This document shows positions 48,043 through 60,226 of a stretch of 64,000 bases of DNA, in pieces. How positions within the stretch are numbered: the first letter of the stretch is position 1; every line of letters begins with the position of its first letter. A program made the position numbers and the translations under genes. Origin of the DNA: Haemonchus contortus (Eukaryota; Nematoda; Chromadorea; Rhabditida; Trichostrongylidae); the NCBI GenBank assembly GCA_000469685.2, contig LS997564.1, positions 2,122,983 through 2,186,982 on the forward strand, written 5' to 3'. Below the pieces are notes generated by a model that worked only from the letters and a program-made list of their open reading frames with translations, was not told where the DNA came from and made no database searches.

Positions 48043-50689
48043 TTTTGTTCAAATTTGGGGCATTGTAAGGTGCTACAGTTTTCCCTGGAGTTTGGAAAGT
48101 TTTTTTTTTTGAAGTCTAGAGAGAAGCACCGAGATTTGGAGTCTATTTCTTGCTTCGAGATCGTTTTAGCTTTCTCAAGAAACTTTTTCCCCCGTTTGGG
48201 TATATTGTTGCTCTAAAGAAGCATATAACCAAATTTCTCGTCATCGCAGGGAAGTCACGCGATTCCTTCGTAATTCCCTTTATTTACTCCAGTGGAAGTG
48301 ATATGCTCGAAGGCCGGTTTTTTTGAAGCCGAGTGCACAATCAAGGGGGATTTTTAATTCTTTGTTCCTAAACCAAAAGCTATTTGGTGGAGTGGCCTCC
48401 CACGTTTATTTGCTCAGATCTGCTTTTGCGAAAACGTTTGAGTATAGCAAACAGCTAGAAGTCTTGACTTATTCCAGAAAGTAAATACTAAGTAGTTATG
48501 GGAGGTCATCGGCTCTGGATTTTTGTTGAAATAGTGATTTGGCTTCCTTGGCTTCTCGACCTATTACACTTGACCAGCTGACAATGTCCTTGGTATTTTA
48601 CCTTTTATTGCGCCCACCTTTGTGACTATCACTCAGATGTTCGTGGCCCAGTCAACTCAAGCTCAACCGTTTCCAGGGTTGCTTAGGTTGTCCCGGAAGA
48701 AGAGCATTAGAACCGAGGATTTCAGATTATCCCTTATATCGACCGCTCTAATGAGAAGTATCAAATTCCAGTTGTTTTCCTCTATTTCATCAAAACTTTT
48801 TGAAGGATGACCAGCCTTGTTGTGTTCTGAAAACGCCCATGCGGTGAACAGTGGGAGAGGGGATACGTAGGTACATGAGAGAACTGCGTGAGGTCATTCT
48901 GAGAAGGGTGGGGTCTCATGTTCCATTCTTTATTTCTATTACTCCATTACTAAATCCTCCATCGGTTGATAACTGATTTCTGCTGTTCCTGTAGTTGTTC
49001 ACATGCAACTTCCAAGCTATTCTGTGACCCTAGTTATGGATTTGATGTGGGCTGGCTTAGCTTTGGAAACGTTTGGGGATGGATCGCAATTCATATCCCC
49101 CCTCCCCCCTCCTAATAGCAGTAGTCAACCTTGCGCATTTTGTAGAATGGGAACGATATCGGTCGATGTTTTTTTTATAACTGGGCCTATCTGGGAGAGG
49201 AAGGATCAATAGGGAGTCGTCCTATTGATCAACCACCACCCATCCTTCCCCTCCCCCTAAAAGGAGCATGGCAACCAAACGGTTTGATTTCTTCACAACC
49301 TCACAACCAGATATCAACCAGGAACCGAGACATACGAAATCTGTTTCTAAGAAAGTGCTAGCGAAATCGAAGCAAGACACAATAGTCCAAAAAATTTTAT
49401 AAAAATCTTGACGAAAAGCGTTGGCAGGCGTTTTTTCTTTTCAATCACAAGTCGGTTTGATGTTCGGATTTATTGGAGCTGCACAAACTCTGCTAGACGA
49501 AGTTTTCAATGTTCGCTTTGGAATGTGCTCCATCTTATTCTACTTTAGGAACCCAGAAGCACAACCAGTAACTGTTTAGTACCATATTGTATGATCAATT
49601 AGTTAGAAGTGAGTGGGTTGAGCTGAACTAGCATAAAAAACCCAAAAAAGTGCAATAAGTAATAAAAAAAATCGAGCCGTAATGGTTGCGTGCTGCGTAA
49701 GAGTTTCTCGTTTCGGTAGGGTACGGTGTTTTGATGCTTACAGTGTGGTCCGACCAAACAGCGCCACTTCGAGGGTGTGTGCCAAAAAGTGGGCGTCCCC
49801 AGCAATCGGTAGGTTTTAGGCCTTTAATAAGTTCTCCTTCAGCCCTCTTCCAACGCAACTATGCCCACACGTTTCCTAGGGCCTCAAAATTTATTTCCGA
49901 TATGTAGTCAACGAAACTTTTGGTTGGTGTCTCCACTGAATGTATTCTGGGGGCACCCAATGCTGTTTTTCAGCTTAAGGAGAGGCTCGACTCCTTGACA
50001 TACCTTTCGATTTTGTAGGAATATTTGTCCAAGTTAGGGAAGGTGGCGACAAAGTCGTTAGGTGATCTTGTGCTGCAAGTAGTGTATAATGCAGCATTTT
50101 TTTCTCATCTGACTGCAAGTGATAATTTCGTGCTGGGACGGGTACGGGGTGGGGGAGAAGGTGGTTTAAAAACCGGAAAAATAAACCCCTTTGCTCCTAA
50201 TAAACTAGTTTACTCGTTTGAAATGTATGTGGCTGGGTTTTCGGGAAACTTATTTCTACAAAAGTCACTCCATGGCAAAAACTTGGTTTTTCTAGTCATC
50301 TTCTCTGTAGATGGTCATTTATTTAGAAACTTGGCGGCCAAACGGTGTGGCACTCTCAAACTGAACTGTATTTGTTTCTGAAGGGTTGAATGATTTGATG
50401 AAAGGTGCTCTTATCTAATCAAAAGTTGTTGGTGGACTATACGCATTCCCTCACCTGCACCAAATGTATTGTCAATATGTCAAATGCATGACACATTCCA
50501 AGGCGAACTTTCTCAAAAAAACTTTTAAGTGTAGTTTTGTCGAGCTCGAGAGCTCACTTTTATGTTTGAGCAGCTTCTATGGAACTTTACGCTAGACCGA
50601 CTCTTAACGATAAACGAAAAAAGGAGGAATCGGTTTAACTCGGTATTTCTCGAACTTTGATGATGGGTACATTATAGTTGCCAAATCAC
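48043..50689. other. spacer between the inverted arms
   Basis: About 2.6 kb with no recognisable gene. A C-rich tract lies near 49,098-49,112. Confidence 0.4.
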
Positions 50690-50720
50690 GATGTTTCTCA
50701 TAATTCACTCACTTTTTTAA

Positions 50721-50965
50721 CCCATTGCGTACCGCGTGCTGCACATGGTGAAGCACGCCCCTCTGCCTCTGCGCGCCCGCATTTTCGTATAAAATCACTC
50801 TAAGGTTTCAGTAAAGTTCGAACAGCCCATTCTTGGCGATTCGCTCAAACAGCCGCTCTCTGTAGCTGCGTGCTGCACGCCGTGAACCACGACGCCCGCG
50901 TCGGTTTTGAAGGAAACGCCGGGCACATGCGGCAGCTAGCGCAAAACACTGCGGTACGCAATGGG
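50721..50965. mobile_element. piggyBac-like MITE
   Basis: A 245-bp element with perfect 15-bp terminal inverted repeats (CCCATTGCGTACCGC at the left, its complement at 50,951-50,965), flanked on both sides by TTAA (50,717-50,720; 50,966-50,969), the target of the piggyBac superfamily, whose ends also begin CCC. Subterminal GTGCTGCAC-type repeats occur inside both ends. No coding capacity. The other arm of the duplication gives the empty site. Confidence 0.9.
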
Positions 50966-51729
50966 TTAAAGTTGTCCAAGGATTGGTTAACAAAATATCC
51001 AGAAAAACTCTCTTGAAACTGAGGAAATGCCTAGAACAAAACGGCAGGTTTCTCGAATCAATAGGGTCTCTCCTACAGTTCAGTCGTTCAAACTTTTACA
51101 GGGATGAATCGATCGTGGATCCCATCTCCTTTCTTTGACGTCCTTTGAAGAGCTCGTAGCCCGTCTGAGAAGCTGTCTACCGCAGTCTTGGCTCGCTTTT
51201 GAAATGCTCGGACTATGCGACAAGTAGGTGGTTACCACTGCGATTTCTGAAAAGACCATCTCTGCGGGTATTTCATTTCCTGTCGCTTATCTCTGTAGAG
51301 CATGTTTCGTCAACGATCGTTTTAGATTTATTGCAGTGACTGTACGGAAGTTGTGGGCGGGGAGTATTGTATTTTGCTCTCTTCGTTTGCAGATCGGGAG
51401 ATCGATATCGTGCTCCCGTGGTACTCGCTACTCCTGCGGGAACCGGCCATTGCATGGATTGATCGCTACAAATAGCATAGAGACGACTGCCGTCTTCCAT
51501 GATGCCGGTTGTACCTCTGGATCTTGTGGGGTGCACCTTTCCCAAGTGGTGGCTTTGGGGGCATGACTTTTGTGAGCATCGTTTGCTATTGAGACGTATC
51601 AACACACCGGGATGAGGGGCTCGAGAGGAAACCTCTGGCACGCCAAGGCACACCGGCCTGTGGACCTCGATGAGACACCTCGACAAGTCGAGTCCATCGG
51701 TGGGAAACCAGAGAAAACGCGCGTAGGGG

Positions 51730-51745
51730 GGGGGGGTGGGGTGGG
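51730..51745 (+). repeat. G-run
   Basis: A run of nine or more G followed by TGGGGTGGGGG, at the outer edge of arm B. Confidence 0.5.
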
Positions 51746-51867
51746 GGAAAACTTAGGGTGGGAACAACACATTTGTTTGTATTTGTACTTGCGTTTATTT
51801 GATTGTAATGTTTATTTTGTATTGTATAGTAAACATTATTGTAAAAAAAACATGTGTACAAAACAAC

Positions 51868-51955
51868 ATGAGAAAACAACAACACAACACAACAACACAC
51901 ACACAGTACGTTCAACCGCAACACATACAACAACAAACCACACAACATACATCTT
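51868..51955 (+). repeat. CA/ACA-rich microsatellite
   Basis: AACAACACAACACAAC grading into (CA)n and again ACAACAA. It produces a long Thr/His/Asn-rich frame that I do not accept as a gene. Confidence 0.7.
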
Positions 51956-52689
51956 ACACAACCCAGAGGTGACCGTAACGATAAGGACTCATCTGTCACC
52001 CCCACCACCCAAGTTATTCAAGTCATCAAAAAAGTCACCCAGAAGGGAAGTCAGTGAAAATCGATCTTTCTGTCTCGAGATGGCTGTACCTTCTCATTTA
52101 TGGTCCTCATCCTACGGTCGACTCTCGCCTACACTTATCACTCTCAAGAACTGTCTTCTTGTTCGTGAAAATTCCGTAGTTTCGGTAAAATCACAAAAAT
52201 TACGTAACTTAACTTTTAGTTACACCAGACTGATCTCAAGAGTGATATATTCCCACACTTCTATGCCTCTGGCCCTTTTTCTCGAGAGAAAAACTCAACA
52301 AGAGCCTCCTCTTCCCTTCATTCCTTCCCTTTACAAAAGAAATTTCCACTTCACAAAATCGTACTTCCAACCCCTTCCATTTCACCTTTGAGAAAACCTC
52401 CTCACTTCCCTTGAAAGTAATCTCCTAGCGGATCTTCCGCAAAAAGGATCCCAACGTCTAGCTTGAGTCGTATTGCTTCCCCAGCGATTTATCGGCTAAA
52501 CCACTCAGCTCTCCCTTCAAATACGCCCCAACTTCCCCTTTTCCCTGACTTCTATTTCGATACACCATCTAAATTCATGCCCTTATCCCCACAGATCCCC
52601 ATAGAAAACCTTTCCATCTTTGGAAAAGGGGTTGCACTTGAATTTCTTTCGAAGAAAAACAAAACTCCCGCCATACTCTGAAACAGTTG

Positions 52690-54000
52690 CTCCCATCACC
52701 CCGCATTGCTACGCAGTCATCTCACCCTATCCCCCAAGCTCTCCCTCGCCACCCCCTCTACAAATTGCTCAAATGCGATTATGATAGTCCCGACTCCCTG
52801 TAGAACTTTATAGCATAGAGTGGAAATTAATTTCTAAGGGAGGTAAGAAGGTTTCTTGTTTAGGCCCACGACTTCGGATTACTTCGTAATCATCTCAAAC
52901 CCTCCATTAAGTACCCAACCGTACACTTCATCCCATTTTTCATAATTTCTTCCCTCTCTATTCCCTCCGTCGTTTACTTGAATGCAATTATATACACCTG
53001 GAATTCCCAAAAGGACTTCAGGGCATAGAAATGTGGATTAGTCGTACCACACAAACACACAACCAAACCTACAGCTCTCAGAATAAGCCATGACAATATC
53101 ACTTCTGACTTTTGTTGCTTCTTTGATCAAAAAAATGAAAGAACTTTTAGTTGCCCCCCCCCCCCCCCTTCAGTAAAAGATATCCTGCATCGCATGGCGT
53201 ACCCTGAGTTCCTTCTAGAGTCACTTACCTTGGCTAATGCAGGGTCAGAAGCGACGGCACGATCATTCAAGATTCCCCCACAGGATTACTTAACTCAATC
53301 CAAACTACCGTAGAACCTGGCTCCCCTCCCTCGTGTACTTTCCCAAATGATCAAAGTAATCACTAACACTTTCCAAATACTGCATTGTCCTTAGCGACCA
53401 CCCTCTCCCTCTCATCCCGTCTGACCCTCGTGGATGATTAACTCTGTGAATGGCCTACCTGAATCTCATACTCACGTAAACTGCGACTCCATTCCTTCAA
53501 TACACTCCCAGTTTACGAACCCCCCTCAAACACCTGCCAGATGCAATATTTTCCAGCACAAACTCGCCCCTTCCACCTCTGTCTCCCTGAAAGGTTAAAG
53601 TTCCCATCCCATATCGGAATACCAACTGTAAGCTTTTCTTGTTCAGCCCACACGAACCATTTCCTCTATGAATAACCTTCGTGAGCCTCATCTTTCCGAA
53701 AGATGCCCCTTCCTTTGCCTAGGTGCGTCTCCCAGTGAAGCCCTCTCAAACACTTGACAGATCCTACGTTAATCCAAGCAAACCTCACCCCCCTCCTCCC
53801 CCTACCTCTTCCAAGGTCTACCTTAAAGTCAACGTTTCCATCCTATGTTGGAATAGTCAACTGCAAGCTTTTCTTGTTCAGCCCACCCGAACAATAACCT
53901 CTGAGAATAGCCTCGTGACCCAATCTTTCTGAAAGGTACCGCCTATGTGCGTCCCCCAGATATTGGAGCCATCCCAAACGTTCTTTGAATACTACATTGC
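52690..54000. repeat. pyrimidine-rich diverged tandem repeats
   Basis: Blocks recur in order: AAGCTTTTCTTGTTCAGCCCAC at 53,630 and again at 53,865, 235 bp later; each is preceded by a CCCATCC..AT.GGAATA block and followed by CGTGA.CC. Related forms occur near 52,770-52,870 and 52,985-53,040 (GCAATTAT / GCGATTAT pair, about 210 bp apart). Copies are strongly diverged. A C-run of about 16 lies at 53,154-53,169. Confidence 0.55.
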
Positions 54001-54828
54001 CCCAGTATGATCTCCCGTTCCAGCTTTCCGAAAATCTCGTTTCCTAACGTGCTAAATGAGGTAACCAAATGCAACGAATGGGAAGGACAAAGCCCCAACC
54101 CTTAACTTCTTCTGACCGTTTTTCTGACCCTGCATTCTACGCAAATGAACAAAAATCAGTTCACCTACACTCCACATACCTTCACACCTTCTCACCCACC
54201 CCTGCCTACGTCTAATACAAGTCCAATATCGCATCAAACAAAACCGGCGGTCTCGAAGACAGAGCCTCCTTGAATTCTCAGTTCAGTATACTATAAGCAG
54301 ACTCTGTCTCCAAGACCTACAACAAGAAACCAACTTTTTATGAACATTGAATACAAAGCGATAATGACAAAACACAAAAATCAATCGATCAATAGGTCCT
54401 CGATTCTGCTGAGCGTACGCTGAGATCCCAAGTGACGGCCCCTTGGATGCTGATTTCGGATATGTATTCCAAATTTGGGGAAAAAGCTAAGACGAACTGG
54501 GGGGTTTTCATCTAAGGAGGTGACGCTACTGTAGACAACGAGAAGCTGAAGTTTACAGGGAGATGAAAGAGTCAACTAAAACTTACGCATCACCTCGTCT
54601 GTTTAGGAATCTGATCCCACGTGCAGAAAATACCTGTTGAGCCCTAACGAGATATTATTTATTGGAAATAAGGATATTTCTTTAGAAGTGCCTACCCGGG
54701 CGTTGATCTCCATATCAAAAAAATGCGGTTGAAGTCTTGATGGGAGTCTTGATACCCATCTGCTCGATTTTCAATTGATGTTTCCCCCCCTCCCTTCATG
54801 CCGCCCACACATTTTTCCCGGGAGACGG
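54001..54828. other. no recognisable gene
   Basis: C-rich then AT-rich sequence; nothing supported on either strand. Confidence 0.4.
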
Positions 54829-55073
54829 TCGTTTGGCGCGATGGGCGGGGTCGCCCGGCTCATTTGAGGCGGCGCGACTCCGCCCATCGCGCCGTTCAAC
54901 TCGTTCAGATCGCGTAATTCTTCTGTTCTCTTCTCTATAGATGATGGATTGGGCTTCTATCATAGAGGAGAGGAAAGCGGAAGATTACGCGATCTGAACG
55001 AGTTGAACGGTGCGATGGGCGGGGTCGCGCCGCCTCAAATGGGCGGCCCGACCCCGCCCATCGCGCCAAACGA
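54829..55073. mobile_element. double-hairpin foldback element
   Basis: Two arms of about 114 bp (54,829-54,942 and 54,960-55,073) are near-perfect reverse complements separated by fewer than 20 bases. Within each arm lies a second inverted repeat built from GGCGCGATGGGCGGGGTCG and its complement (54,835-54,893 and 55,009-55,067). The ends are TCGTTTGGCGCG and its complement; no clear target duplication. GC-rich against AT-rich flanks. It is likely a small transposable element of unknown class. Confidence 0.8.
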
Positions 55074-58000
55074 TATACACCCATTTTTCCCACTTAGCCG
55101 ACCCCTAAAATAGTGGACAGAGAATAAGTTCTGCATCCACCCCAAACGCACAGCAAGTAAGCAGGCCGTCTTCTCTACCAGTTGAATGCTTCAGATGGAA
55201 TCACGCTGTCTCTACTAACATCAGATCTCGGCGATGTACGGGCTACGGGTCCCTTCAGTCAATCAAGGCATTTTCATTCCCTTGAAGAAAATTTTGAGGC
55301 TGCAGTTGAGCTACTGTGTACTAACTACGACCACTTCCCAGTGGCGAGCCGAAAAAAATCGGATGAACTATGCCAAAGAAGGCCCAAATCCATCAACTCA
55401 GCCCAACGCCCCATTAACCACAACACCCATCGCTCAACGATCGTGGGGAGACTTTCCACCAACACCTCCGTATGGTTGAGCCCTCAATAGATGGATGCAT
55501 CACCATAGCTCCGTACTGTACACCTTCTTGCTATCATGGAAGGCAGATTCGAGCAGATTCGAAATCAGCATCAAAGCACTTGTCCGTTGTGTAAGTCACG
55601 CTACAGATGGTCACTTAATTTTGTGCTTTCGTTAGTTGGCACGTCCCACCCACATCCTCCCCCCCCCCCCCCCCGTTCCCCTCGGTCGTGCGTAATAGGC
55701 AGTGCCAGCGTACGGGGAGAGCTGGCTCTGCAAGTTTCTTTAAATCTTTATGAGGAAACTGCTCTAAGGTACCCAGATCCCCCCCCCCCCCCCCTCACAC
55801 GCATATGCAGAAGTAATCCCGAGCTGATGATCAAAAGAGGAGCGGTACACCGTCGGCTATGCTCAACAATCGAAGACCATTTGCAGCAAGAACTCTGAGT
55901 AGTTGCTTCTCCGAGATTTTGAACGAGCCTTCCCGACCACTGCTTCTTCAAGATGATCCTCTGACTTTGCGTGGTAATCGACCATAATCAGATTGCTGCC
56001 AGATCTTACTGATCGGAGTTTCTAAAAAGATGATCCCCCTGATGAGCAGGCAAAAAAAAAGGAGCCCTCCTCAAGAACTGTCAGAAAATAAGAAAAAATA
56101 GAAAATGGAACAAGGAGAAACGGTCAAAACTCTTATTCCAGATGACATAAAAATAAAATAGAAAGGCTAGTTTATTCCTATTCTCTACATGGAAGAGTCT
56201 GAGACCTTAGAAGGAGAACTCTGAAACCTACCCCACATTGCTATGGAGGGCAGCACTGTCAGCACCATTTTCGTTGGTGTGGACAGATGGCAGGCCAGTG
56301 GCGAATTCAATCCAAAATATGCAATTATTCAATCTGTAATACTGATTTTGAAAAAAGAAGAGCTTCACGCATATGATCAGTGTAAATAGACGAAATGTGG
56401 GGGGAGGTCGCTGATCCTGGCCTATACAACTGTCCTTCTCCCTATTATTGCAACAAGACAGAAAATTGAAGGGTCCCTTTCGAAGTGACATTTCATCTCG
56501 AAATAATGTAGCCTACTAGTCCATTCGATCATTCATGAGTAAGGAATTCATTTCGGAAAAGCTTTTCTCTTCCATTTCTTTACTGCTTCCGAATCCTGCC
56601 TATGAGTTAAAGTACGGCACCAGAACGTTCGGTAGAAACTGCACCAAATCTTTTTCGTCTGTTTGCAATAGTTCTCACCCATGATTTTTGTAACTTGGGA
56701 TGCACATCAATTTCGATCCGATAGATAGGGCAGGTTCACTGAAGGACTATGTATTTCCTCGAGACCCTTGTGTTTTAGATTGTCTTCCTTCTGCATGGCG
56801 GCTGATACAAAAACTTTGTGTACAGGAGAAAACGATGGAAGAAAAAGACAGAGGAAAAGAAGAAAAATGAAGGCTTAATAGCTCCATTGAGGAATCCCAT
56901 TTCGTCCTTCTCAGCATTAACTACAAGAAAAAAACAGTAATAAAATGGAAAAGAAATAAAGTCGATACGATGTTTCCACCGAAAGGCAGCGAGCCCTGTA
57001 TAAAGGGAGTCTTCCCGCCCTTTATCGATATTCTATCAATACGCGATCACCCAAGGGTCGACCACTGAGAGGCCGTTGGTGGTCCTTTGCTAGCTTTGGA
57101 CCTTGGCTCTTTGGGCATACATAACGAACCAAAGACCAAAGTTTAAAGTTCAGTAGGCAGGCCTTTGAGTAGGTGATGGAAAGGACTTCGCATTGGGGAG
57201 AGGGGAAAACGGAAGAACTCTTCACTAATCATCGATTCAAAACTCGATTCCAACACCACATTGATCAGCGCATTCCAAATAATTTACGAATAGATATACA
57301 TCCAATTGCATGCTTTCGTTCATGGGAACAAATAATGTTGTGACCCGGGCGGTTATCTGGGCTTATCTGGCGTGACGATCACACGGATACCGAGGTTTCT
57401 TCACATCGACTAATGCCATCTTACAGAGAGTTCACGGTGCATTTAGATAACTGTATTCTGCTGTCCAAGCTCGAACTCAAACACATCGTTGTCTTGTTTT
57501 GCGCTCTCTACTAATTCCGATCGTCGATTATGAAGGGTCCCGCAGTGTAGCGCTTTGGGCATGGCGCTCCATGGTTTCGCAGTAGAATATTGCAAAGGAT
57601 GAAAATTCAACGATAATGAAGTTGCCACATAGAAAAACCACCCACACCTTCCCATGTTCAAGCTCTATTTCTCATGAACTGATTAAGTCCAATAAGAAGG
57701 AACAAAATGCGAAAGCGGAGGAAGCAATAGTAGGAAAACCAGTTAATGGGAACACGGCTACGATATCCACCGGGATTGAATCCTCGAGGAACAAACACCT
57801 GTAGAAGAAACAGAAGCTTCCGGTGTTACTTGCGAACTTTGTCCGAACGTTTCTCCAAGACATGAAGGGACAGAACGGATGAAGTGAAAGCATTCCGTTT
57901 GTTTGGGCATAGCCGAAAGTTACAACATAAAACATAAGAGAGCTTTTGGCCTGATATTTCTGTGTGCATATGTGTTGGTTGATCACGCAAGAAGACAGTT

Positions 58001-58745
58001 CAACCACGTGAACAGAAAAATGGCCACTAATCAAGCAGTTCCTGCAAAGTTTCAGCAGAAATCCCAGCGATGAATATTTTTGAGTTGCTACAACATCACC
58101 CATCCACACTACCGTGTAGGTGGACTTTCCGGCACAACCGCCCATTTACCCTAGCCCAAATCTATTTCCTAGAAACTTAGGAGAAAGATCACCAGGTTGG
58201 CCGTCGAGAACGATGACTCCAGTCGCTATCGCCGCATATTTTATCATTATACCAGTTGGGCCGTCCGGTTTACGCCGGGCCCTCATTCCTTACATTTATT
58301 AATCAGTTAGAAATGCCGCCCCCCCCCCCCCTCGAGTGAAGAAAAGTAGAGGAATGTAGGATAGAGCTGGGTTTTGATTCTCGTTTCTCGTTTCTTGTTC
58401 GTTTCTTCTCGTTTCATTTCTCGTTTTCTCTTCAATTCTCGTTTCGATTGTTTTCCCGATAATCGGACCTGCAGAACCAGAAACCTCTTTTACCAATAGG
58501 ATCCTAATGGTGACGGAAATTTTTCCCTCCAAGTCCCTCCATTCACATTGCCCATACTGGAACATAGAGAAGCTCAGACCACGCCGTATCGCCCTCTCTA
58601 CCTTTCTTTTGGGCCTTTACCTTACTTTCCTGCCTCACTTGCACATAAACATGAAGCAACTCCCAGGACGTAACATCTCATGACCAGAAAGTTTCCTTCT
58701 GGTGAGCCAATGTCGAGTAACTATATTGTAAGCATTATAAGAGAG
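55074..58745. other. no firm gene; low-complexity tracts
   Basis: C-runs at about 55,661-55,674, 55,778-55,793 and 58,317-58,331 and CTCGTTT repeats near 58,378-58,445. Short frames at 55,182-55,490 and 57,616-57,804 (ISHELIKSNKKEQNAKAEEA) have mixed composition but no splice or family support. Confidence 0.35.
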
Positions 58746-58772
58746 ATCAGCTCTTGGTGATGTAAAACTATC

Positions 58773-58789
58773 CGCTCACGGGTGGGCTC

Positions 58790-58825
<36 letters not shown>

Positions 58826-58845
58826 GCCTATTGCGCCACGGAAGC
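58773..58845 (-). tRNA. tRNA-Asn(GUU), one substitution
   Basis: First array copy; one change in the 3' acceptor strand (CGCTCACGG on the plus strand) breaks one acceptor pair. Sequence to its left is not array-like, so this is the array edge. No T-run directly follows its 3' end. Confidence 0.8.
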
Positions 58846-59114
58846 GCTGATTTCATCAAGTAGTAACCATCACTCTAGCTTTCATCGGGAAATTGGTACT
58901 TTTTCCTCAAAGAATGAAAATTTTATGAAACATTTTATTCTTGAAAAGTACCGGAGCAGGTGAAAAAGGTGCTGTTTTTATAAGATCGGAGATGCTAAGG
59001 TCAGAAGTTCGATCCTCCCATGGAGCAGATTTTTTGCATTTTTGGACTACGTTTTACAGATCGAAAAAAAGACCGAGCTCGAGCTATCTACCGTGCAGAT
59101 GTGCGCAAAAATTC

Positions 59115-59131
59115 CGCTCCCGGGTGGGCTC

Positions 59132-59167
<36 letters not shown>

Positions 59168-59187
59168 GCCTATTGCGCCACGGAAGC
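59115..59187 (-). tRNA. tRNA-Asn(GUU)
   Basis: Consensus copy; T5 run directly after the 3' end on the transcribed strand. Short unit. Confidence 0.95.
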
Positions 59188-59455
59188 GCTGATTTCATCA
59201 AGTAGTAACCATCACTCTAGCTTTCATCGGGAAATTGGTACTTTTTCCTCAAAGCATGAAAATTTTATGAAAGATTTTAGGCTCGAAAAGTACCGGAGCA
59301 GGTGAAAAAGGTGCTGTTCTTATAAGATCGGAGATGCTAAGGTCAGAAGTTCGATCCTCCCATGGAGCAGATTTTTTGCATTTTTGGACTACGTTTTACA
59401 GATCGAAAAAAAGACCGAGCTCGAGCTTCTACCGTGCAGATGTGCGCAAAAATTC

Positions 59456-59472
59456 CGCTCCCGGGTGGGCTC

Positions 59473-59508
<36 letters not shown>

Positions 59509-59528
59509 GCCTATTGCGCCACGGAAGC
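59456..59528 (-). tRNA. tRNA-Asn(GUU), start of a long unit
   Basis: Consensus copy. On its 5' side the spacer switches to the long type (GATTCAATGGAGGC), leading to a complete divergent tRNA-Ile 115 bp away. Confidence 0.95.
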
Positions 59529-59643
59529 GCTGATTCAATGGAGGCATACTTGAGGCTTCCAAATTTCCCAGCAAGCTAGAATTTGTTTATCAAAATACGA
59601 GAGTTTCCAAAAAATTCACTCTGCTCGAAAAGAGTGCGAACAT

Positions 59644-59727
59644 GCTCCATTGGCGCAGTTGGTTAGCGCGTGGTACTTATAAGATTGAGAAATGCCGAGG
59701 TCGGGAGTTCGATCCTCCCATGGAGCA
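59644..59727 (+). tRNA. tRNA-Ile(UAU) with 10-nt intron
   Basis: Same 84-base sequence as the minus-strand gene at 9,727-9,810, with all stems paired and a T6 terminator at 59,730. Its 3' end faces the next tRNA-Asn (convergent), its 5' end the previous one (divergent). Confidence 0.95.
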
Positions 59728-59813
59728 GATTTTTTGCATTTTTGGACTACGTTTTACAGGTCGAAAAAAAGACCGAGCTCGAGCTCCAACCGTGCAGATG
59801 TGCGCAAAAATTC

Positions 59814-59830
59814 CGCTCCCGGGTGGGCTC

Positions 59831-59866
<36 letters not shown>

Positions 59867-59886
59867 GCCTATTGCGCCACGGAAGC
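59814..59886 (-). tRNA. tRNA-Asn(GUU)
   Basis: Consensus copy, convergent with the complete tRNA-Ile at 59,644; 86 bp between their 3' ends. Confidence 0.95.
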
Positions 59887-60153
59887 GCTGATTTCATCAA
59901 GTAGTAACCATCACTCTAACTTTCATCGGAAAATTGGAACTTTTTCCTCAAAGAATGAAAATTTTATGAAACATTTTAGGCTTGAAAAGTACCGGAGCAG
60001 GTGAAAAAGGTGCTGTTCTTATAAGATCGGAGATGCTAAGGTCAGAAGTTCGATCCTCCCATGGAGCAGATTTTTTGCATTTTTGAACTACGTTTTACAG
60101 ATCGAAAAAAGACCGAGCTCGAGCTCCTACCGTGCAGATGTGCGCAAAAATTC

Positions 60154-60170
60154 CGCTCCCGGGTGGGCTC

Positions 60171-60206
<36 letters not shown>

Positions 60207-60226
60207 GCCTATTGCGCCACGGAAGC
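60154..60226 (-). tRNA. tRNA-Asn(GUU)
   Basis: Consensus copy in a short unit. Confidence 0.95.

Larger units (their letters stand above)
50690..51765 (-). repeat. inverted segmental duplication, arm B (carries a MITE)
   Basis: Reverse-complement partner of 47,205-48,042, longer by the 245-bp element at 50,721-50,965. Similarity fades left of about 50,690 and right of about 51,765, where a G-run and microsatellite begin. Confidence 0.7.

Noticed and set aside
51612..52391. 259-codon plus-strand frame, the second longest in the window
   Set aside because: Driven by the CA/ACA microsatellite (Thr, His, Asn runs) and pyrimidine-rich DNA beyond it; its start overlaps the inverted-duplication arm.
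57672..58145. 157-codon minus-strand frame
   Set aside because: Phe/Cys/Ser-rich, no recognisable motif; the opposite strand is equally open.
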